A DNA stretch of 64,000 bases from Vibrio tubiashii ATCC 19109 (GTDB lineage Bacteria; Pseudomonadota; Gammaproteobacteria; Enterobacterales; Vibrionaceae), in assembly GCF_000772105.1 (NCBI RefSeq), contig NZ_CP009354.1, forward strand, positions 1,364,001 to 1,428,000. Reading direction: 5' to 3'. The translations under genes were made by a program, and so were the position numbers. The stretch's first letter is position 1. Every line of letters begins with the position of its first letter. Under the pieces are notes generated by a model, which made no database searches, was not told where the DNA came from, and saw only the letters and a list, made by a program, of their open reading frames with translations. This document shows, one piece after another, positions 28,792 to 38,658 of the stretch.

Positions 28792-28927
28792 TAGGTCGTT
28801 AATGGTTTTCTAGCTAATAAAGGATTCTAGTTAGCAGCGCCTAATCCGAGAGTAATTAACCACGAACGAACACATAGCGTGTCATGTGGAGGGCTTAACT
28901 CGCCCAAAATAAATAATTTTAAATAAT

Positions 28928-28942
28928 GATACTAAATGTATC
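28928..28942. promoter_or_regulatory. Operator B before the Fe-alcohol dehydrogenase gene
   Basis: GATACTAAATGTATC is the same GATAC-N5-GTATC core found twice in the divergent control region. It ends 22 bases before the ATG, where it would overlap a promoter or block early transcription. This links the second operon to the first. Confidence 0.75.
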
Positions 28943-28964
28943 GGTATTGATATTGAGGTGAAAT

Positions 28965-30122
28965 ATGAGTCAAGCAATTGTTTTACCAAAGCTTTTGCAA
29001 ATTGGTCAAGGGGCGCTCAACACGGTCGGTGAGATAGCGATTCAGTTAGGTTGTCGACGAGTGATGATAGTGTCTGACCCTGTTATGCAATCGTTAGGGA
29101 AAGTTGAGCGCTTACAGAAAATTATCCATGACGCAGGTGTAGAAACGGAAACATTCACAGACACCATTCCTGAGCCGACTGAGGCTTCGATTCTTCCCGC
29201 CGTAACTCAAGCTATTGATGGACATTACGATGGAGTAGTGGCACTTGGTGGGGGCAGCGTTATCGACAGTGCTAAGGCAATCGCATTGCTTGCTAAGTCA
29301 CAGGGACGTATCCGTGACTACAGTGTACCTAATGTAGTGACTATGCCGATCATGCCATTGATCGCGATCCCCACAACTGCTGGAACAGGCTCAGAAGTGA
29401 CCAAAGTCACCATCATTACCGATGAGTCAAATGACGAAAAGCTGCTTTGTATGGGGCCAGGATTAATTCCTGCTGCTGCAGTGATTGATTTTGAACTTAC
29501 CATGACTGCCCCTGCGCGAATCACGGCCGATACCGGAATCGATGCTTTGACTCATGCCATAGAAGCCTATGTGAGTGGCAAAGCGGGGTTGTTTACTGAT
29601 CAACAGGCGCTCAACGCAATGAAACTGATCGCGCCAAACCTACGAGAGGCGGTAAACAATCCGGCTAACCAACAAGCCAAAGAGCAAATGATGCTTGGCG
29701 CGACGCTCGCCGGTATCGCATTTTCAAATGCCTCGGTCGCACTCGTGCACGGGATGAGCCGACCTATTGGTGCGCATTTTCACGTCCCACATGGGATGAG
29801 TAACGCTATGTTGCTACCAACCGTAACGGAATACTCCATTCCAGCAGCAAAAGTGCGTTATGCCGAGTGTGCAAGAGCGATGGAGCTAGCCGATACAGCA
29901 ATCAGTGATGACCAAGCGGTTGAACGTCTGCTCAAAGAGCTTAAACAGCTCAATGTTGATCTAGGTGTCCCATCAATGGCGGAGTTTGGTATTGACCACC
30001 AAACGTATTTGAACTGCCTTGAGACGATGGCGGAACAAGCATTGGCATCCGGCTCCCCGAATAACAACCCAAGAGTGCCAGACAAAACCGCCATGATTGC
30101 CTTGTACAAAGCGGCATGGTGA
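28965..30122 (+). CDS. Iron-containing alcohol dehydrogenase
   Basis: 385-residue group III alcohol dehydrogenase using NAD(P)H. The nucleotide-binding motif GGGSVIDSAKAIAL, the HAIEAYVSG segment and the metal site GMSRPIGAHFHVPHGMSNAML are intact. GAGGTG precedes the ATG. It probably reduces or oxidises the aldehyde produced by the aldolase. It is followed after 63 bases by the MmsA-type gene, so the two form a second operon preceded by operator B. Confidence 0.93.
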   Translation: MSQAIVLPKLLQIGQGALNTVGEIAIQLGCRRVMIVSDPVMQSLGKVERLQKIIHDAGVETETFTDTIPEPTEASILPAVTQAIDGHYDGVVALGGGSVIDSAKAIALLAKSQGRIRDYSVPNVVTMPIMPLIAIPTTAGTGSEVTKVTIITDESNDEKLLCMGPGLIPAAAVIDFELTMTAPARITADTGIDALTHAIEAYVSGKAGLFTDQQALNAMKLIAPNLREAVNNPANQQAKEQMMLGATLAGIAFSNASVALVHGMSRPIGAHFHVPHGMSNAMLLPTVTEYSIPAAKVRYAECARAMELADTAISDDQAVERLLKELKQLNVDLGVPSMAEFGIDHQTYLNCLETMAEQALASGSPNNNPRVPDKTAMIALYKAAW

Positions 30123-30185
30123 TCAGATAGACCCCAGTTTATAACCAACGGATTTAGCCCAACAGATTCAAACAAGGAAGAAAAA

Positions 30186-31709
30186 ATGATCAGCAATTTT
30201 ATCAACAATCAATATGTTAGAAGCCAGTCAGAAAGAAGTCAGCCAGTTTTTGACCCAGCAACCGGTAAAGCGAACAATCAAGTGCTGCTTTCTAGTCGTA
30301 GTGAAGTCGAGGACGCGATAGGTGTCGCTCAAGAGGCTTTCTCGGGTTGGTCTGCTACAACGCCGCTTAACCGATCGCGAGTTTTGTTTAAGTTTAAAGC
30401 GCTGCTTGAAGAGAATCGCAATGAACTGGCAGAAATTATCAGTCGTGAACATGGCAAGGTGTTCAGTGATGCCCTAGGGGAAATTACCCGTGGTTTAGAA
30501 GTCGTCGAGTTTGCTTGTGGTATTCCACATTTGCAAAAAGGTGAGCACAGCTTAAATGTGGGCACTGGCGTAGACTCACATTCGCAAATGATGCCACTGG
30601 GTGTGGTGGCTGGGATCTCACCGTTTAACTTTCCGGTGATGGTGCCTATGTGGATGTTCCCAATCGCGCTTGCAACAGGGAACACATTCATCTTGAAACC
30701 TTCCGAGAAAAATCCATCAGCGCCGCTGTTTGTCGCTGAGCTTCTTAAACAAGCAGGATTGCCTGATGGTGTATTCAATGTGATCCAAGGTGACAAAGAG
30801 GCGGTGGATACGCTGCTTCAAGATGAAAGAATTCAAGCGGTCAGCTTTGTTGGCTCAACTCCGATTGCTGAGTATATCTATTCGGAAGGCGCTAAATACG
30901 GTAAACGAGTTCAGGCTCTGGGCGGCGCCAAAAACCATATGGTTGTCATGCCTGATGCAGATGTCGATGGAGCTGTGAATGCACTGATGGGTGCCGCATA
31001 CGGTGCAGCGGGTGAGCGTTGTATGGCAATTTCAGTTGCGGTTGCCGTCGGTGATGAGGTCGGTGATGCGCTTATCGGGCGTTTGCAAGATAAGCTTGCC
31101 ACGTTAAAGGTTGGCGCTGGGTATGAGCAGACGATTGAAAATGACATGGGCCCACTGATCACCAATGAACATAAACACAAGGTCTGCGGTTATATAGAAC
31201 AAGGGGTAAGTGAAGGCGCAACTTTGGTTGTTGATGGTCGCGAGCATGAACTGGCGAAAACCAGCGAAGGCTTCTTTGTTGGCGGTTCTCTGTTTGACCA
31301 TGTGTCGCCAGAGATGACCATTTATAAAGAAGAGATTTTTGGCCCTGTACTTTGTGTGTTGCGAGTTGATAGCTACGAGCAAGCACTGAAATTAATTAAT
31401 GACCACGAATATGGTAATGGCACCGCGATATTTACCGCAGACGGTGACACCGCAAGAGACTTTACTGCAAATGTTCAAGTGGGCATGGTTGGCGTCAATG
31501 TGCCTATCCCAGTGCCAATGGCGTTCCATAGTTTCGGTGGTTGGAAACGTTCGCTATTTGGCCCACTGCATATGCATGGGCCGGATGGAGTCCGTTTCTT
31601 TACGCGAATGAAGGCAATCACCACTCGCTGGCCGACTTCCAGTGTTAAATCGAACGCGACACCGACTTCACACGCGCAAGCAGAGTTTGTTATGCCGACG
31701 ATGAAATGA
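30186..31709 (+). CDS. CoA-acylating semialdehyde dehydrogenase, MmsA/IolA-like
   Basis: 507-residue aldehyde dehydrogenase of the methylmalonate-semialdehyde branch. The diagnostic GAKNHMVVMPDADVDGA segment and the nucleophile region GAAGERCMAIS are present; the family lacks the usual catalytic glutamate and uses CoA. MmsA/IolA turn malonate or methylmalonate semialdehyde into acetyl- or propionyl-CoA. Here it implies that the aldolase step yields a semialdehyde acid, as in inositol breakdown, or a related aldehyde. AAGGAAG ribosome site; a strong terminator follows. Confidence 0.93.
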   Translation: MISNFINNQYVRSQSERSQPVFDPATGKANNQVLLSSRSEVEDAIGVAQEAFSGWSATTPLNRSRVLFKFKALLEENRNELAEIISREHGKVFSDALGEITRGLEVVEFACGIPHLQKGEHSLNVGTGVDSHSQMMPLGVVAGISPFNFPVMVPMWMFPIALATGNTFILKPSEKNPSAPLFVAELLKQAGLPDGVFNVIQGDKEAVDTLLQDERIQAVSFVGSTPIAEYIYSEGAKYGKRVQALGGAKNHMVVMPDADVDGAVNALMGAAYGAAGERCMAISVAVAVGDEVGDALIGRLQDKLATLKVGAGYEQTIENDMGPLITNEHKHKVCGYIEQGVSEGATLVVDGREHELAKTSEGFFVGGSLFDHVSPEMTIYKEEIFGPVLCVLRVDSYEQALKLINDHEYGNGTAIFTADGDTARDFTANVQVGMVGVNVPIPVPMAFHSFGGWKRSLFGPLHMHGPDGVRFFTRMKAITTRWPTSSVKSNATPTSHAQAEFVMPTMK

Positions 31710-31795
31710 TCCAGTTACGTGGGGAGGTGCGTAGTCGGTTCGCGTCAAGTTGATGTAGTAGGGTAAGTCGATCTGTCCTCTTCATGTTTTTAGGT

Positions 31796-31826
31796 GCTCA
31801 CTTTTTCCAAAAAGTGAGCTTTGTTT
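31796..31826 (+). terminator. Terminator after the MmsA-type gene
   Basis: Perfect 11-bp arms (GCTCACTTTTT / AAAAAGTGAGC) with a 2-base spacer are followed by TTTGTTT. It lies just before the ribosome site of the next gene, so the di-haem protein needs its own promoter or read-through. Confidence 0.8.
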
Positions 31827-31853
31827 AATGACCATAAAAACAAGGAGAAGGCG

Positions 31854-34800
31854 ATGAAAGCCACAAGCTTCATGAAGTCTGTTAAGACTTGGCGTCGCCC
31901 TGTTGTAAGCAGTGTCTTAGCGGGGTTGGTATCCACCTCGTTTACATATTCAGCGAATGCTACCCAAGGGCCTGGTCTGGGAAACCTGACTTATAGCTCT
32001 TCAGAAGCATTCACTCATGTCTCCAGTCCGCTGGTGGATGACTCAACGAATTTTTTACCACCAGACTATCCGGGCAGGAAGCATTATGGCGTAAACGTCA
32101 TGACCATGCTGAATGGCTATATGGTGGGTGTGTTTGCCCCCGATAGTGGTGGTGGACCGGGTGGTTGGATTGCCTTAGATGTATCCAATCCAAAAGCCAT
32201 GCAACTGATCAAAACTGTCTATGAGCCAGATCTGGCTAATCTCAACCGCACAGGTAATGGGCTTCGCACCGCTGAGTTTCGAGAGCCACATTCATTTGGT
32301 CTTGGTGAAAACAACACCATTGCTATCCAGACAGGTAAGGGGATAGAAATATGGGATTGGTCAGATGTAAACAATCCTATTCGATTATCAAAACTCGCTA
32401 TTTCAGGCGTAAATTACGGTGACTATAACAACGTTTCTTGGCAACTTTTCTGGCAGGCACCCTATCTTTATGTCGCACGCGGCAATGCCGGGATAAGCAT
32501 TGTCGACACCAGCGATATGAGTAATCCGACCTTGGTCAAAACCGTGCCTAACTCGGAGTTAGGCGGTTTTAATGTCGGGCCCATTTTTGCGCTTGGCAAC
32601 CGTATGTTTATCTCCAGTATGGAGGGAACAGCGGGTTTCTCGATCCTTAATATTGATGATCCGGTGAACCCAAGTTTGGTGAAAACGGTCAATCGTCTAC
32701 CAGAGAAGTATTACGCCTCTTGTTGGGATGGTAAGTACGCCTATTTTGGGGCGAGAAGTACCAGTGACTCACTACGCGTTTATGATACAACCACTAACCC
32801 AATGCAACTGGTCAATGAAACACTGACTGGGTTTGAAAATCTTTACTGTAACGTTCAAGACAACAAGCTTTTCCTTGGTAACCAAGATGATATAGCGGTG
32901 CTCGATGTTAGTGATATCAATAACATTCGGGAGTTAGGCCGCAGCTCGCTCAATGCGACCAGTAGTAACACCGACCATGGACAAGTGTTTCCCTTTGGTA
33001 ACCTCGTCTGGGTAGGTAACGATCACGGTTCAGGGAACGGTTTAATTGCTCATCAGAGCTCGCCTGACGTTGTGCCTCCGTATATTTCGGCAGCAAACCC
33101 AGCGATAGACTCAACGTTACAGCCTTTAACCACACGAGTTGGGCTAGCGTTGTCTGACAGCATCCTTATGGACTCAGTCAACAGCAATACGTTTACTGTG
33201 ACTAAACTGGGCAGTGCGACTCCAATCCAAGGTGAATACAGTACCAATTTAGGCTTTATTCACTTCACTCCAACACAGTCACTTGATGCAGACAGTATTT
33301 ACCAAGTGGTCCTTGATGGTATCACGGACTTTGCTGGGAACGTCATGGGGAGAACGGAGTATCGTTTTGCGACAGGGTCACAAGTGGGTCACGATATTTC
33401 CGTCTCGGCCAATGACAAAATCACGCTAGGAAGTGGCACTAATGTCAGCGCGACGGCTTCACCTTTGTTAGGTGGCAGTATCGAATACTCGTGGAGTTTT
33501 GGTGATGGAAGCAACCCTACACCGTTTTCGAGCAGCGGTAGTGCGAGTCATGTGTATGGTAACCCAAACCATTGGTCAGCGGTGGTAACGGTACGCGAAA
33601 CGACCTCTGACGGCGTTTTTGAAAGCAGTAAATCGGTTCCTGTGACAGTTTATCGCCAACCAACTTCCATTGCCCCAACGGCTTCATCAACCATCATTGA
33701 GGCAAATGGTCAAATCATTGTAGTCAATGAAGACAATGACACAGTCAGCGCGATTAGTAACGTCGCTCCGTTCGCGAAGCAGTGGGAATCTTCCGTCGGC
33801 GATCAACCTCGTACGTTAGCGAAAGCTCCAAATGGTCATTTGTGGGTTGTAAATCAGGCAGACGCTAGTCTCTCGGTGTTAAATGCACAAGGTCAGTTAC
33901 AAGAGACAGTACCGCTGCCACGAGGTAGTCAGCCCTTCGGTATTGCGTTTACTCCCGATGGCAGCAGTGTTTTTGTATCCCTTCAAGCCAGTGGGCAGTT
34001 AATAAAGATCGACCCAGTGAGTAAGTCTGTTCTTGGGACGGTTGATGTTGGACACAGCGCAAGAGGTATTGCGATTGACAGTGCGTCGTCACAGGTGTTG
34101 GTGACTCGCTTTATTTCACCGCAGGCGTATGCGGAGGTTGTCGCGGTAGATGTTGGCAGTATGACCATAGATCAGGGCTACCAGATTGCCAAAGATACCG
34201 CGACCATAGATGGCCCTGACCGAAGCCGAGGCGTGGCTAACTACCTTGACTCAGTCGCTATTTCTCCGGATGGTTATACGGCATGGTTACCGTCTAATAA
34301 GGCCAATGTGGATCGTGGACCTTATCTAGAAGGTGATGCGACTAAGAAGCTGACTTTTGAAACTACGGTTCGCGCGGTAGTCAATCGACTCGACCTCAAT
34401 GCGCGTAGTGTTATGCCTAGCGCGCTCGATATTGACGATCGTGCACAACCTAAATCGGCGATTTTCAGTGACATTGGTGACTTAGTCTTCATTGCTATTG
34501 AAGGTCAAAACAGCATCGAAATTCGCAGCGCTTATAATCTCAATCGAGCAGGAGAAATCTTTGACACAGGCTTGGCACCACGAGGTTTGGTCTTGTCTGG
34601 AACAAAGCTATTTGTTCATAACTTTATGTCGAGAACCATCTCGGTTCACGATGTAAGTAGTTTCTTAACTAGCCGCGGATCGATCAGCGATCTTGCCCAA
34701 GTTTCCGTTGTTGCTAGTGAGTCGCTTCATCCTAGAGTGCTAAAAGGGAAGCAGATCTTCTACAACGCTGCAGATGCTCGTATGACGCAAGATGGCTACA

Positions 34801-36863
34801 TTTCTTGTGCAAGTTGTCACGCGGATGGTGACAGTGACCATAGAGTATGGGATTTCACAGATCGCGGTGAAGGGCTTCGTAATACTATTTCGTTGCTAGG
34901 AAAAACCGGAACAGGTAATGGACGTGTCCATTGGACGGCGAACTTTGATGAAATCCAAGACTTTGAGAACGACATCCGTTATGGCTTCGGTGGTCGAGGC
35001 TTCATGATTGATGCGCTATTCGCATTAACTGAAAATCCACTAGGAGCGTCAAAGTCGGGCAAAAGTGAAGATTTGGATAACCTCGCTTTTTACGTCAGTA
35101 GCTTGAACAAGTTTCCTCGTAGCCCTCATCGTAACGCTAACGGGTCTTTAACCAGCGAGGCTCAAACGGGTCAAGCTCTGTTCGAGTCTAAGGGCTGTAA
35201 CACTTGTCACTCTGGTGTCTATTATACCGATATGCAAAAACATGATGTCGGAACTATTCAGGCTTCTTCTGGACAAGGTATTAGCGCGCCACTAGCAGGT
35301 GTTGGGTTTGATACGCCAAGCTTAATTGGGCTTTGGGGGAGTGCACCATACTTCCATAACGGTCAAGCGGCTACGTTAGACGATGCCCTGCTGATTGGCA
35401 CGCAACATACGGTTTCGGATAACTCAGAACGTGCTGCATTGGTCGCCTATCTCAAGCAATTAGAGTATGAGGGCCCACCGATTGTTGTCCCTGAGCCTCC
35501 GCAGGCAACCGCCTATGTCTACCTCAGCGACTTGACGGAAACCTCTTCATCAAATGGGTGGGGTCCAATCGAAAAAGACACCAGTGTTGGTGAGAACTCC
35601 GCAGGCGATGGGCAAACCATCTCAATTGGCGGCAGCGAGTTTACCAAAGGACTTGGTGTTCATGCTTACTCTGAAGTCATATACAGTTTGACCGGCGCGA
35701 ATTACGACCAATTTACTGCCTTCATTGGGGTCGATGATGAAACGGGCAGCTCGGGTTCGGTTGTATTCGAAGTATGGCTCGATGGCGTGATGGCTTACCA
35801 AAGTAGCATTTTACGTGGAAGTGATGTGGCTGAGTATGTTGTGGTCAATATAGGTAATGGCGCTCAAGAGTTGAAGTTGATTGTCTCTGATGCTGGTGAC
35901 GGTGTTGGTAATGATCATGGCTCATGGGGTGATGCCAAGTTGCGTATACCTAGCGAAGGGGGCAGCAGTGCCGTTCCCGGTCTGTTCTATGGCACTTTGT
36001 CGGGTAACATCAATGAAACTGACGCTAACCCTAAAACATCGATCACTACCAGTCTCAGTGAGACAGAAGATGCTATCGCAGGCAACACGACGGAGGTGTA
36101 TACGGGTTACATCTATGATGCTGACGGTCAAATCTCATTTAGCGAAAACAATGATGATAAGACCCGATTGTGGATTAATGGACAATTAGTCTTAAGCAGT
36201 GATTTATGGAGTGATAGGGTTTCTACCGCTAACTTAAATCTGTCGCCAGGCTGGCATCAGTTTGAGCTGAGACTAAGTAATGGCAGTGGTGGAAGTGGTC
36301 CACATACTGGATTTGCGTTCGCCTTTGACCCGGAAGGTGGCACTAATTGGATACATCCTTCAGACAATGGAACCGGCAATCTGTTTGTGACAGAAAACCC
36401 CGGCAGTGCACCCAATGTTCCAGATACTGTCTTCCTTAGTGATATCCAAGAAGACGCTTCAACCAATGGCTGGGGGCCAATAGAGAAGAACATGAGTAAT
36501 GGTGAGCGTAATGCCCAAGATGGCACAGCTATTTCTATTGGTGGTCAAGCTTTTGCTAAAGGGCTAGGGGTACACGCAAACTCTACCATTACCTATTCAT
36601 TTACAGCGGGGCAATACAGCCGATTTACCGCGAGTGTTGGTGTTGATGATGAAGTAGGAAATTCGGGTTCGGTCGTATTTCAGGTTGAGCTTGATGATGT
36701 TCTTTATTTCCAAAGCGCGACTTTAACAGGTTCGGATGGCGCTGAGCCGGTCTCAATAGACATTCCGAGTGACAAAACCTCCATTACCCTTAACGTAAAC
36801 GATGGTGGTGATGGCAACGGATATGATCATGCGAGCTGGGGGAACGCACAATTGCATCAGTAA
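31854..36863 (+). CDS. Exported multidomain di-haem c protein with two beta-propellers, PKD, PA14-like and two NPCBM domains
   Basis: 1669 residues from the ATG at 31854 (AAGGAGAAG site; an ATG at 31821 has none). Domains by eye: Sec signal peptide (1–36, ending SANA); LVIVD-type propeller (about 50–400); bacterial Ig-like Big_5 (408–508); PKD (513–600); YVTN/SMP-30-like propeller (610–950); cytochrome-c region of the MauG/CCP type with haem motifs CASCH (985–989) and CNTCH (1115–1119) and the YFHNGQAATLDDAL segment; NPCBM (1220–1364); PA14-like (1368–1513); second NPCBM (1523–1669). NPCBM and PA14 domains bind carbohydrate. I infer a periplasmic or surface redox enzyme acting on a glycan or sugar that this locus consumes. 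The reaction is unknown. Confidence 0.88.
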   Translation: MKATSFMKSVKTWRRPVVSSVLAGLVSTSFTYSANATQGPGLGNLTYSSSEAFTHVSSPLVDDSTNFLPPDYPGRKHYGVNVMTMLNGYMVGVFAPDSGGGPGGWIALDVSNPKAMQLIKTVYEPDLANLNRTGNGLRTAEFREPHSFGLGENNTIAIQTGKGIEIWDWSDVNNPIRLSKLAISGVNYGDYNNVSWQLFWQAPYLYVARGNAGISIVDTSDMSNPTLVKTVPNSELGGFNVGPIFALGNRMFISSMEGTAGFSILNIDDPVNPSLVKTVNRLPEKYYASCWDGKYAYFGARSTSDSLRVYDTTTNPMQLVNETLTGFENLYCNVQDNKLFLGNQDDIAVLDVSDINNIRELGRSSLNATSSNTDHGQVFPFGNLVWVGNDHGSGNGLIAHQSSPDVVPPYISAANPAIDSTLQPLTTRVGLALSDSILMDSVNSNTFTVTKLGSATPIQGEYSTNLGFIHFTPTQSLDADSIYQVVLDGITDFAGNVMGRTEYRFATGSQVGHDISVSANDKITLGSGTNVSATASPLLGGSIEYSWSFGDGSNPTPFSSSGSASHVYGNPNHWSAVVTVRETTSDGVFESSKSVPVTVYRQPTSIAPTASSTIIEANGQIIVVNEDNDTVSAISNVAPFAKQWESSVGDQPRTLAKAPNGHLWVVNQADASLSVLNAQGQLQETVPLPRGSQPFGIAFTPDGSSVFVSLQASGQLIKIDPVSKSVLGTVDVGHSARGIAIDSASSQVLVTRFISPQAYAEVVAVDVGSMTIDQGYQIAKDTATIDGPDRSRGVANYLDSVAISPDGYTAWLPSNKANVDRGPYLEGDATKKLTFETTVRAVVNRLDLNARSVMPSALDIDDRAQPKSAIFSDIGDLVFIAIEGQNSIEIRSAYNLNRAGEIFDTGLAPRGLVLSGTKLFVHNFMSRTISVHDVSSFLTSRGSISDLAQVSVVASESLHPRVLKGKQIFYNAADARMTQDGYISCASCHADGDSDHRVWDFTDRGEGLRNTISLLGKTGTGNGRVHWTANFDEIQDFENDIRYGFGGRGFMIDALFALTENPLGASKSGKSEDLDNLAFYVSSLNKFPRSPHRNANGSLTSEAQTGQALFESKGCNTCHSGVYYTDMQKHDVGTIQASSGQGISAPLAGVGFDTPSLIGLWGSAPYFHNGQAATLDDALLIGTQHTVSDNSERAALVAYLKQLEYEGPPIVVPEPPQATAYVYLSDLTETSSSNGWGPIEKDTSVGENSAGDGQTISIGGSEFTKGLGVHAYSEVIYSLTGANYDQFTAFIGVDDETGSSGSVVFEVWLDGVMAYQSSILRGSDVAEYVVVNIGNGAQELKLIVSDAGDGVGNDHGSWGDAKLRIPSEGGSSAVPGLFYGTLSGNINETDANPKTSITTSLSETEDAIAGNTTEVYTGYIYDADGQISFSENNDDKTRLWINGQLVLSSDLWSDRVSTANLNLSPGWHQFELRLSNGSGGSGPHTGFAFAFDPEGGTNWIHPSDNGTGNLFVTENPGSAPNVPDTVFLSDIQEDASTNGWGPIEKNMSNGERNAQDGTAISIGGQAFAKGLGVHANSTITYSFTAGQYSRFTASVGVDDEVGNSGSVVFQVELDDVLYFQSATLTGSDGAEPVSIDIPSDKTSITLNVNDGGDGNGYDHASWGNAQLHQ

Positions 36864-36880
36864 ACTTTCTGAGTAAACGA

Positions 36881-36912
36881 TTAAAGGGCTTACATGAGTA
36901 AGCCCTTGTTTT
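36881..36912 (+). terminator. Terminator of the di-haem protein gene
   Basis: AAGGGCTTAC and GTAAGCCCTT arms with a 4-base loop precede GTTTTTTAG, about 20 bases after the stop. Confidence 0.85.
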
Positions 36913-37008
36913 TTAGACTGCCAAACCGCTTCCAATATTGCGCTCTAAAGACAAAAGCAATAGGCTATTAGGTAGTTAACGGCTTATCTCAAGGAAGAAC
37001 AATCGCTT

Positions 37009-37788
37009 ATGTCAGCATCTCATTCGGCCAGTTCTACAAAAGGTTCGACGCTTGATCGCGTATTACAAGTCATCGCGGTTGTTGCTCGTAGTCGTGGTCA
37101 GTTAGATAGAGAGGCTGTCGCAGAGCAGCTATCAATGCCGATTGCTTCCGCAAACAAGCTTATCAATCAGTTAGTTTCTTCAGGTCACCTGCAGGAAAAC
37201 ATTGTCGGTCGACTGATTGCAGGTCCTTCACTTCAATCTCTTTCGCACGATATTCTAAAAAGCCAACGTTTTTCGAAGCAGCGCGGTGAAGTTTTGCAGC
37301 GTCTAGCGGACAAGATAGGCGAGACGTGTGGTATTTCTGTCCCCAACGGGATTGAGATGACCTATTTTGAGCGTGTTAATTGTAATTGGCCGCTACAGAT
37401 TAACTTAGCCGAAGGGAGTCCGGTTCCTATTGCAGCTTCAGCGTCAGGCAAACTATACCTTGCGAGCTTAGAACAATCGATTCTCGAAAACGTAGTGCAG
37501 AATATGGGGTTGCGTGAGTACACCCCTAAAACCATTACGCACGAAGGTTTGTTTCTTGAAGAGTTGAAACGAATACGTGAACAAGGGTTCGGTGAAGACA
37601 ACGAAGAGTTTGTTGATGGTATGGTTGCTGTGTCCGTTCCAATCGGTAGTGATGATTTTATTTTTGGTTATCTGTTTTGCCATGCGCCAAGTTTTCGTAC
37701 TCCTATCGAAGTGCTGAAAACCTACTTGCCAGAAATGCAGGCAGCGGCGAAAGAGATTCACGAATTTACTTTGTCAGAGCTCGCTTAG
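37009..37788 (+). CDS. IclR-family transcriptional regulator, plus-strand paralogue
   Basis: 259 residues: an N-terminal winged helix (about 12–75) and a C-terminal IclR effector domain with NWPLQINLAEGSPVPIAASASGK and the late DNEEFVDGMVAVSVPI segment. It starts with ATG after AAGGAAGAAC. It is convergent with, and similar in length and effector-domain wording to, the next gene. IclR regulators often control sugar-acid or aromatic catabolism, so a target in this cluster is likely; ligand unknown. Confidence 0.92.
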   Translation: MSASHSASSTKGSTLDRVLQVIAVVARSRGQLDREAVAEQLSMPIASANKLINQLVSSGHLQENIVGRLIAGPSLQSLSHDILKSQRFSKQRGEVLQRLADKIGETCGISVPNGIEMTYFERVNCNWPLQINLAEGSPVPIAASASGKLYLASLEQSILENVVQNMGLREYTPKTITHEGLFLEELKRIREQGFGEDNEEFVDGMVAVSVPIGSDDFIFGYLFCHAPSFRTPIEVLKTYLPEMQAAAKEIHEFTLSELA

Positions 37789-38564
37789 CCAAACTGCTGT
37801 TTCATATCTTGATAGACGGTTTCCAAGCTGCGCTGCGCTGAACGTAGGATTGGTAAAAAGCTCTCTAGATCGGCAACATCCTTACGACTTTTTGGACAGT
37901 GACAGAAAAGTGCAGCCATAAAGTTTCCATCGTGATCGTAGAGCGGTAGTGAAATCGCAACCATTCCGTCAATAAATTCTTCATTATCAACGCTATAGCC
38001 TCTGCGCTGGATCTGCGAGAGCTCTTTTTTTAATGACTGCTTGTCAGTAATCGTATTTTTGGCACATTGAGTAAGCTCTATTTTACTAAGAACACGGCGC
38101 AATTGAGGCGGTGTTAGTGTACTTAAATAGAGTTTGCCACTTGCTGACGCCCATAGTGGAGTAGGGAAGCCGACAGGAATAACAATTTGCAGTGGCCAGT
38201 TAGTTTGAATGCGATCGTAATACACCATATGAGGCATTGGATCATCATTGGCTAACGCTAAACCACAGGTTTCTTCGAGCTTATTTGCTAAGCCATGAAG
38301 AATCGCTTGTCTTTGCAGCTTATGTTGATTGGTCCACTTTACATCAAGTGCAATGGAAAGCATTTGCGAACCGGGATAAAAGTGACCACGTTCGTCGGGT
38401 TGAATGTATTTGGCTTCTTCCAACTGCTGGAGCAGACGGTGGCAGGTAGGCTTTGGAATTCCGGTGTCAAAGATAATATCGGACGCAGGAAGAGGGCTCT
38501 TCGCTTCACCAATTTTTTCAATAATGCTGATCAATCGATCAACTGAGTTAGTTTTATCCGACAC
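37785..38564 (-). CDS. IclR-family transcriptional regulator, minus-strand paralogue
   Basis: 259 residues, the same length as its convergent neighbour, sharing NWPLQI, ASASGKLYL and DNEEF(V/I)DGMVA segments. The N-terminal helix-turn-helix (SDIIFDTGIPKPTCHRLLQQL) is intact. The start codon is GTG with an AAGGAATC ribosome site. The genes overlap by 4 bases at their stops. It is upstream of nothing on its own strand but lies next to the SMP-30 gene, which it may control. Confidence 0.92.
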   Translation of the reverse strand: MSDKTNSVDRLISIIEKIGEAKSPLPASDIIFDTGIPKPTCHRLLQQLEEAKYIQPDERGHFYPGSQMLSIALDVKWTNQHKLQRQAILHGLANKLEETCGLALANDDPMPHMVYYDRIQTNWPLQIVIPVGFPTPLWASASGKLYLSTLTPPQLRRVLSKIELTQCAKNTITDKQSLKKELSQIQRRGYSVDNEEFIDGMVAISLPLYDHDGNFMAALFCHCPKSRKDVADLESFLPILRSAQRSLETVYQDMKQQFG

Positions 38565-38658
38565 CTTTGATTCCTTTTAAAAGCTCACCCTAAATTTAGC
38601 CAATTGACCACGAAATGGGTGGAAACAGCTTTTATAATCCCAAACTCTTCAACTAGTT

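Noticed and set aside
30911..31386. Overlapping antisense frames in the MmsA-type gene
   Set aside because: They lie wholly inside an intact, well-supported gene and lack start signals.
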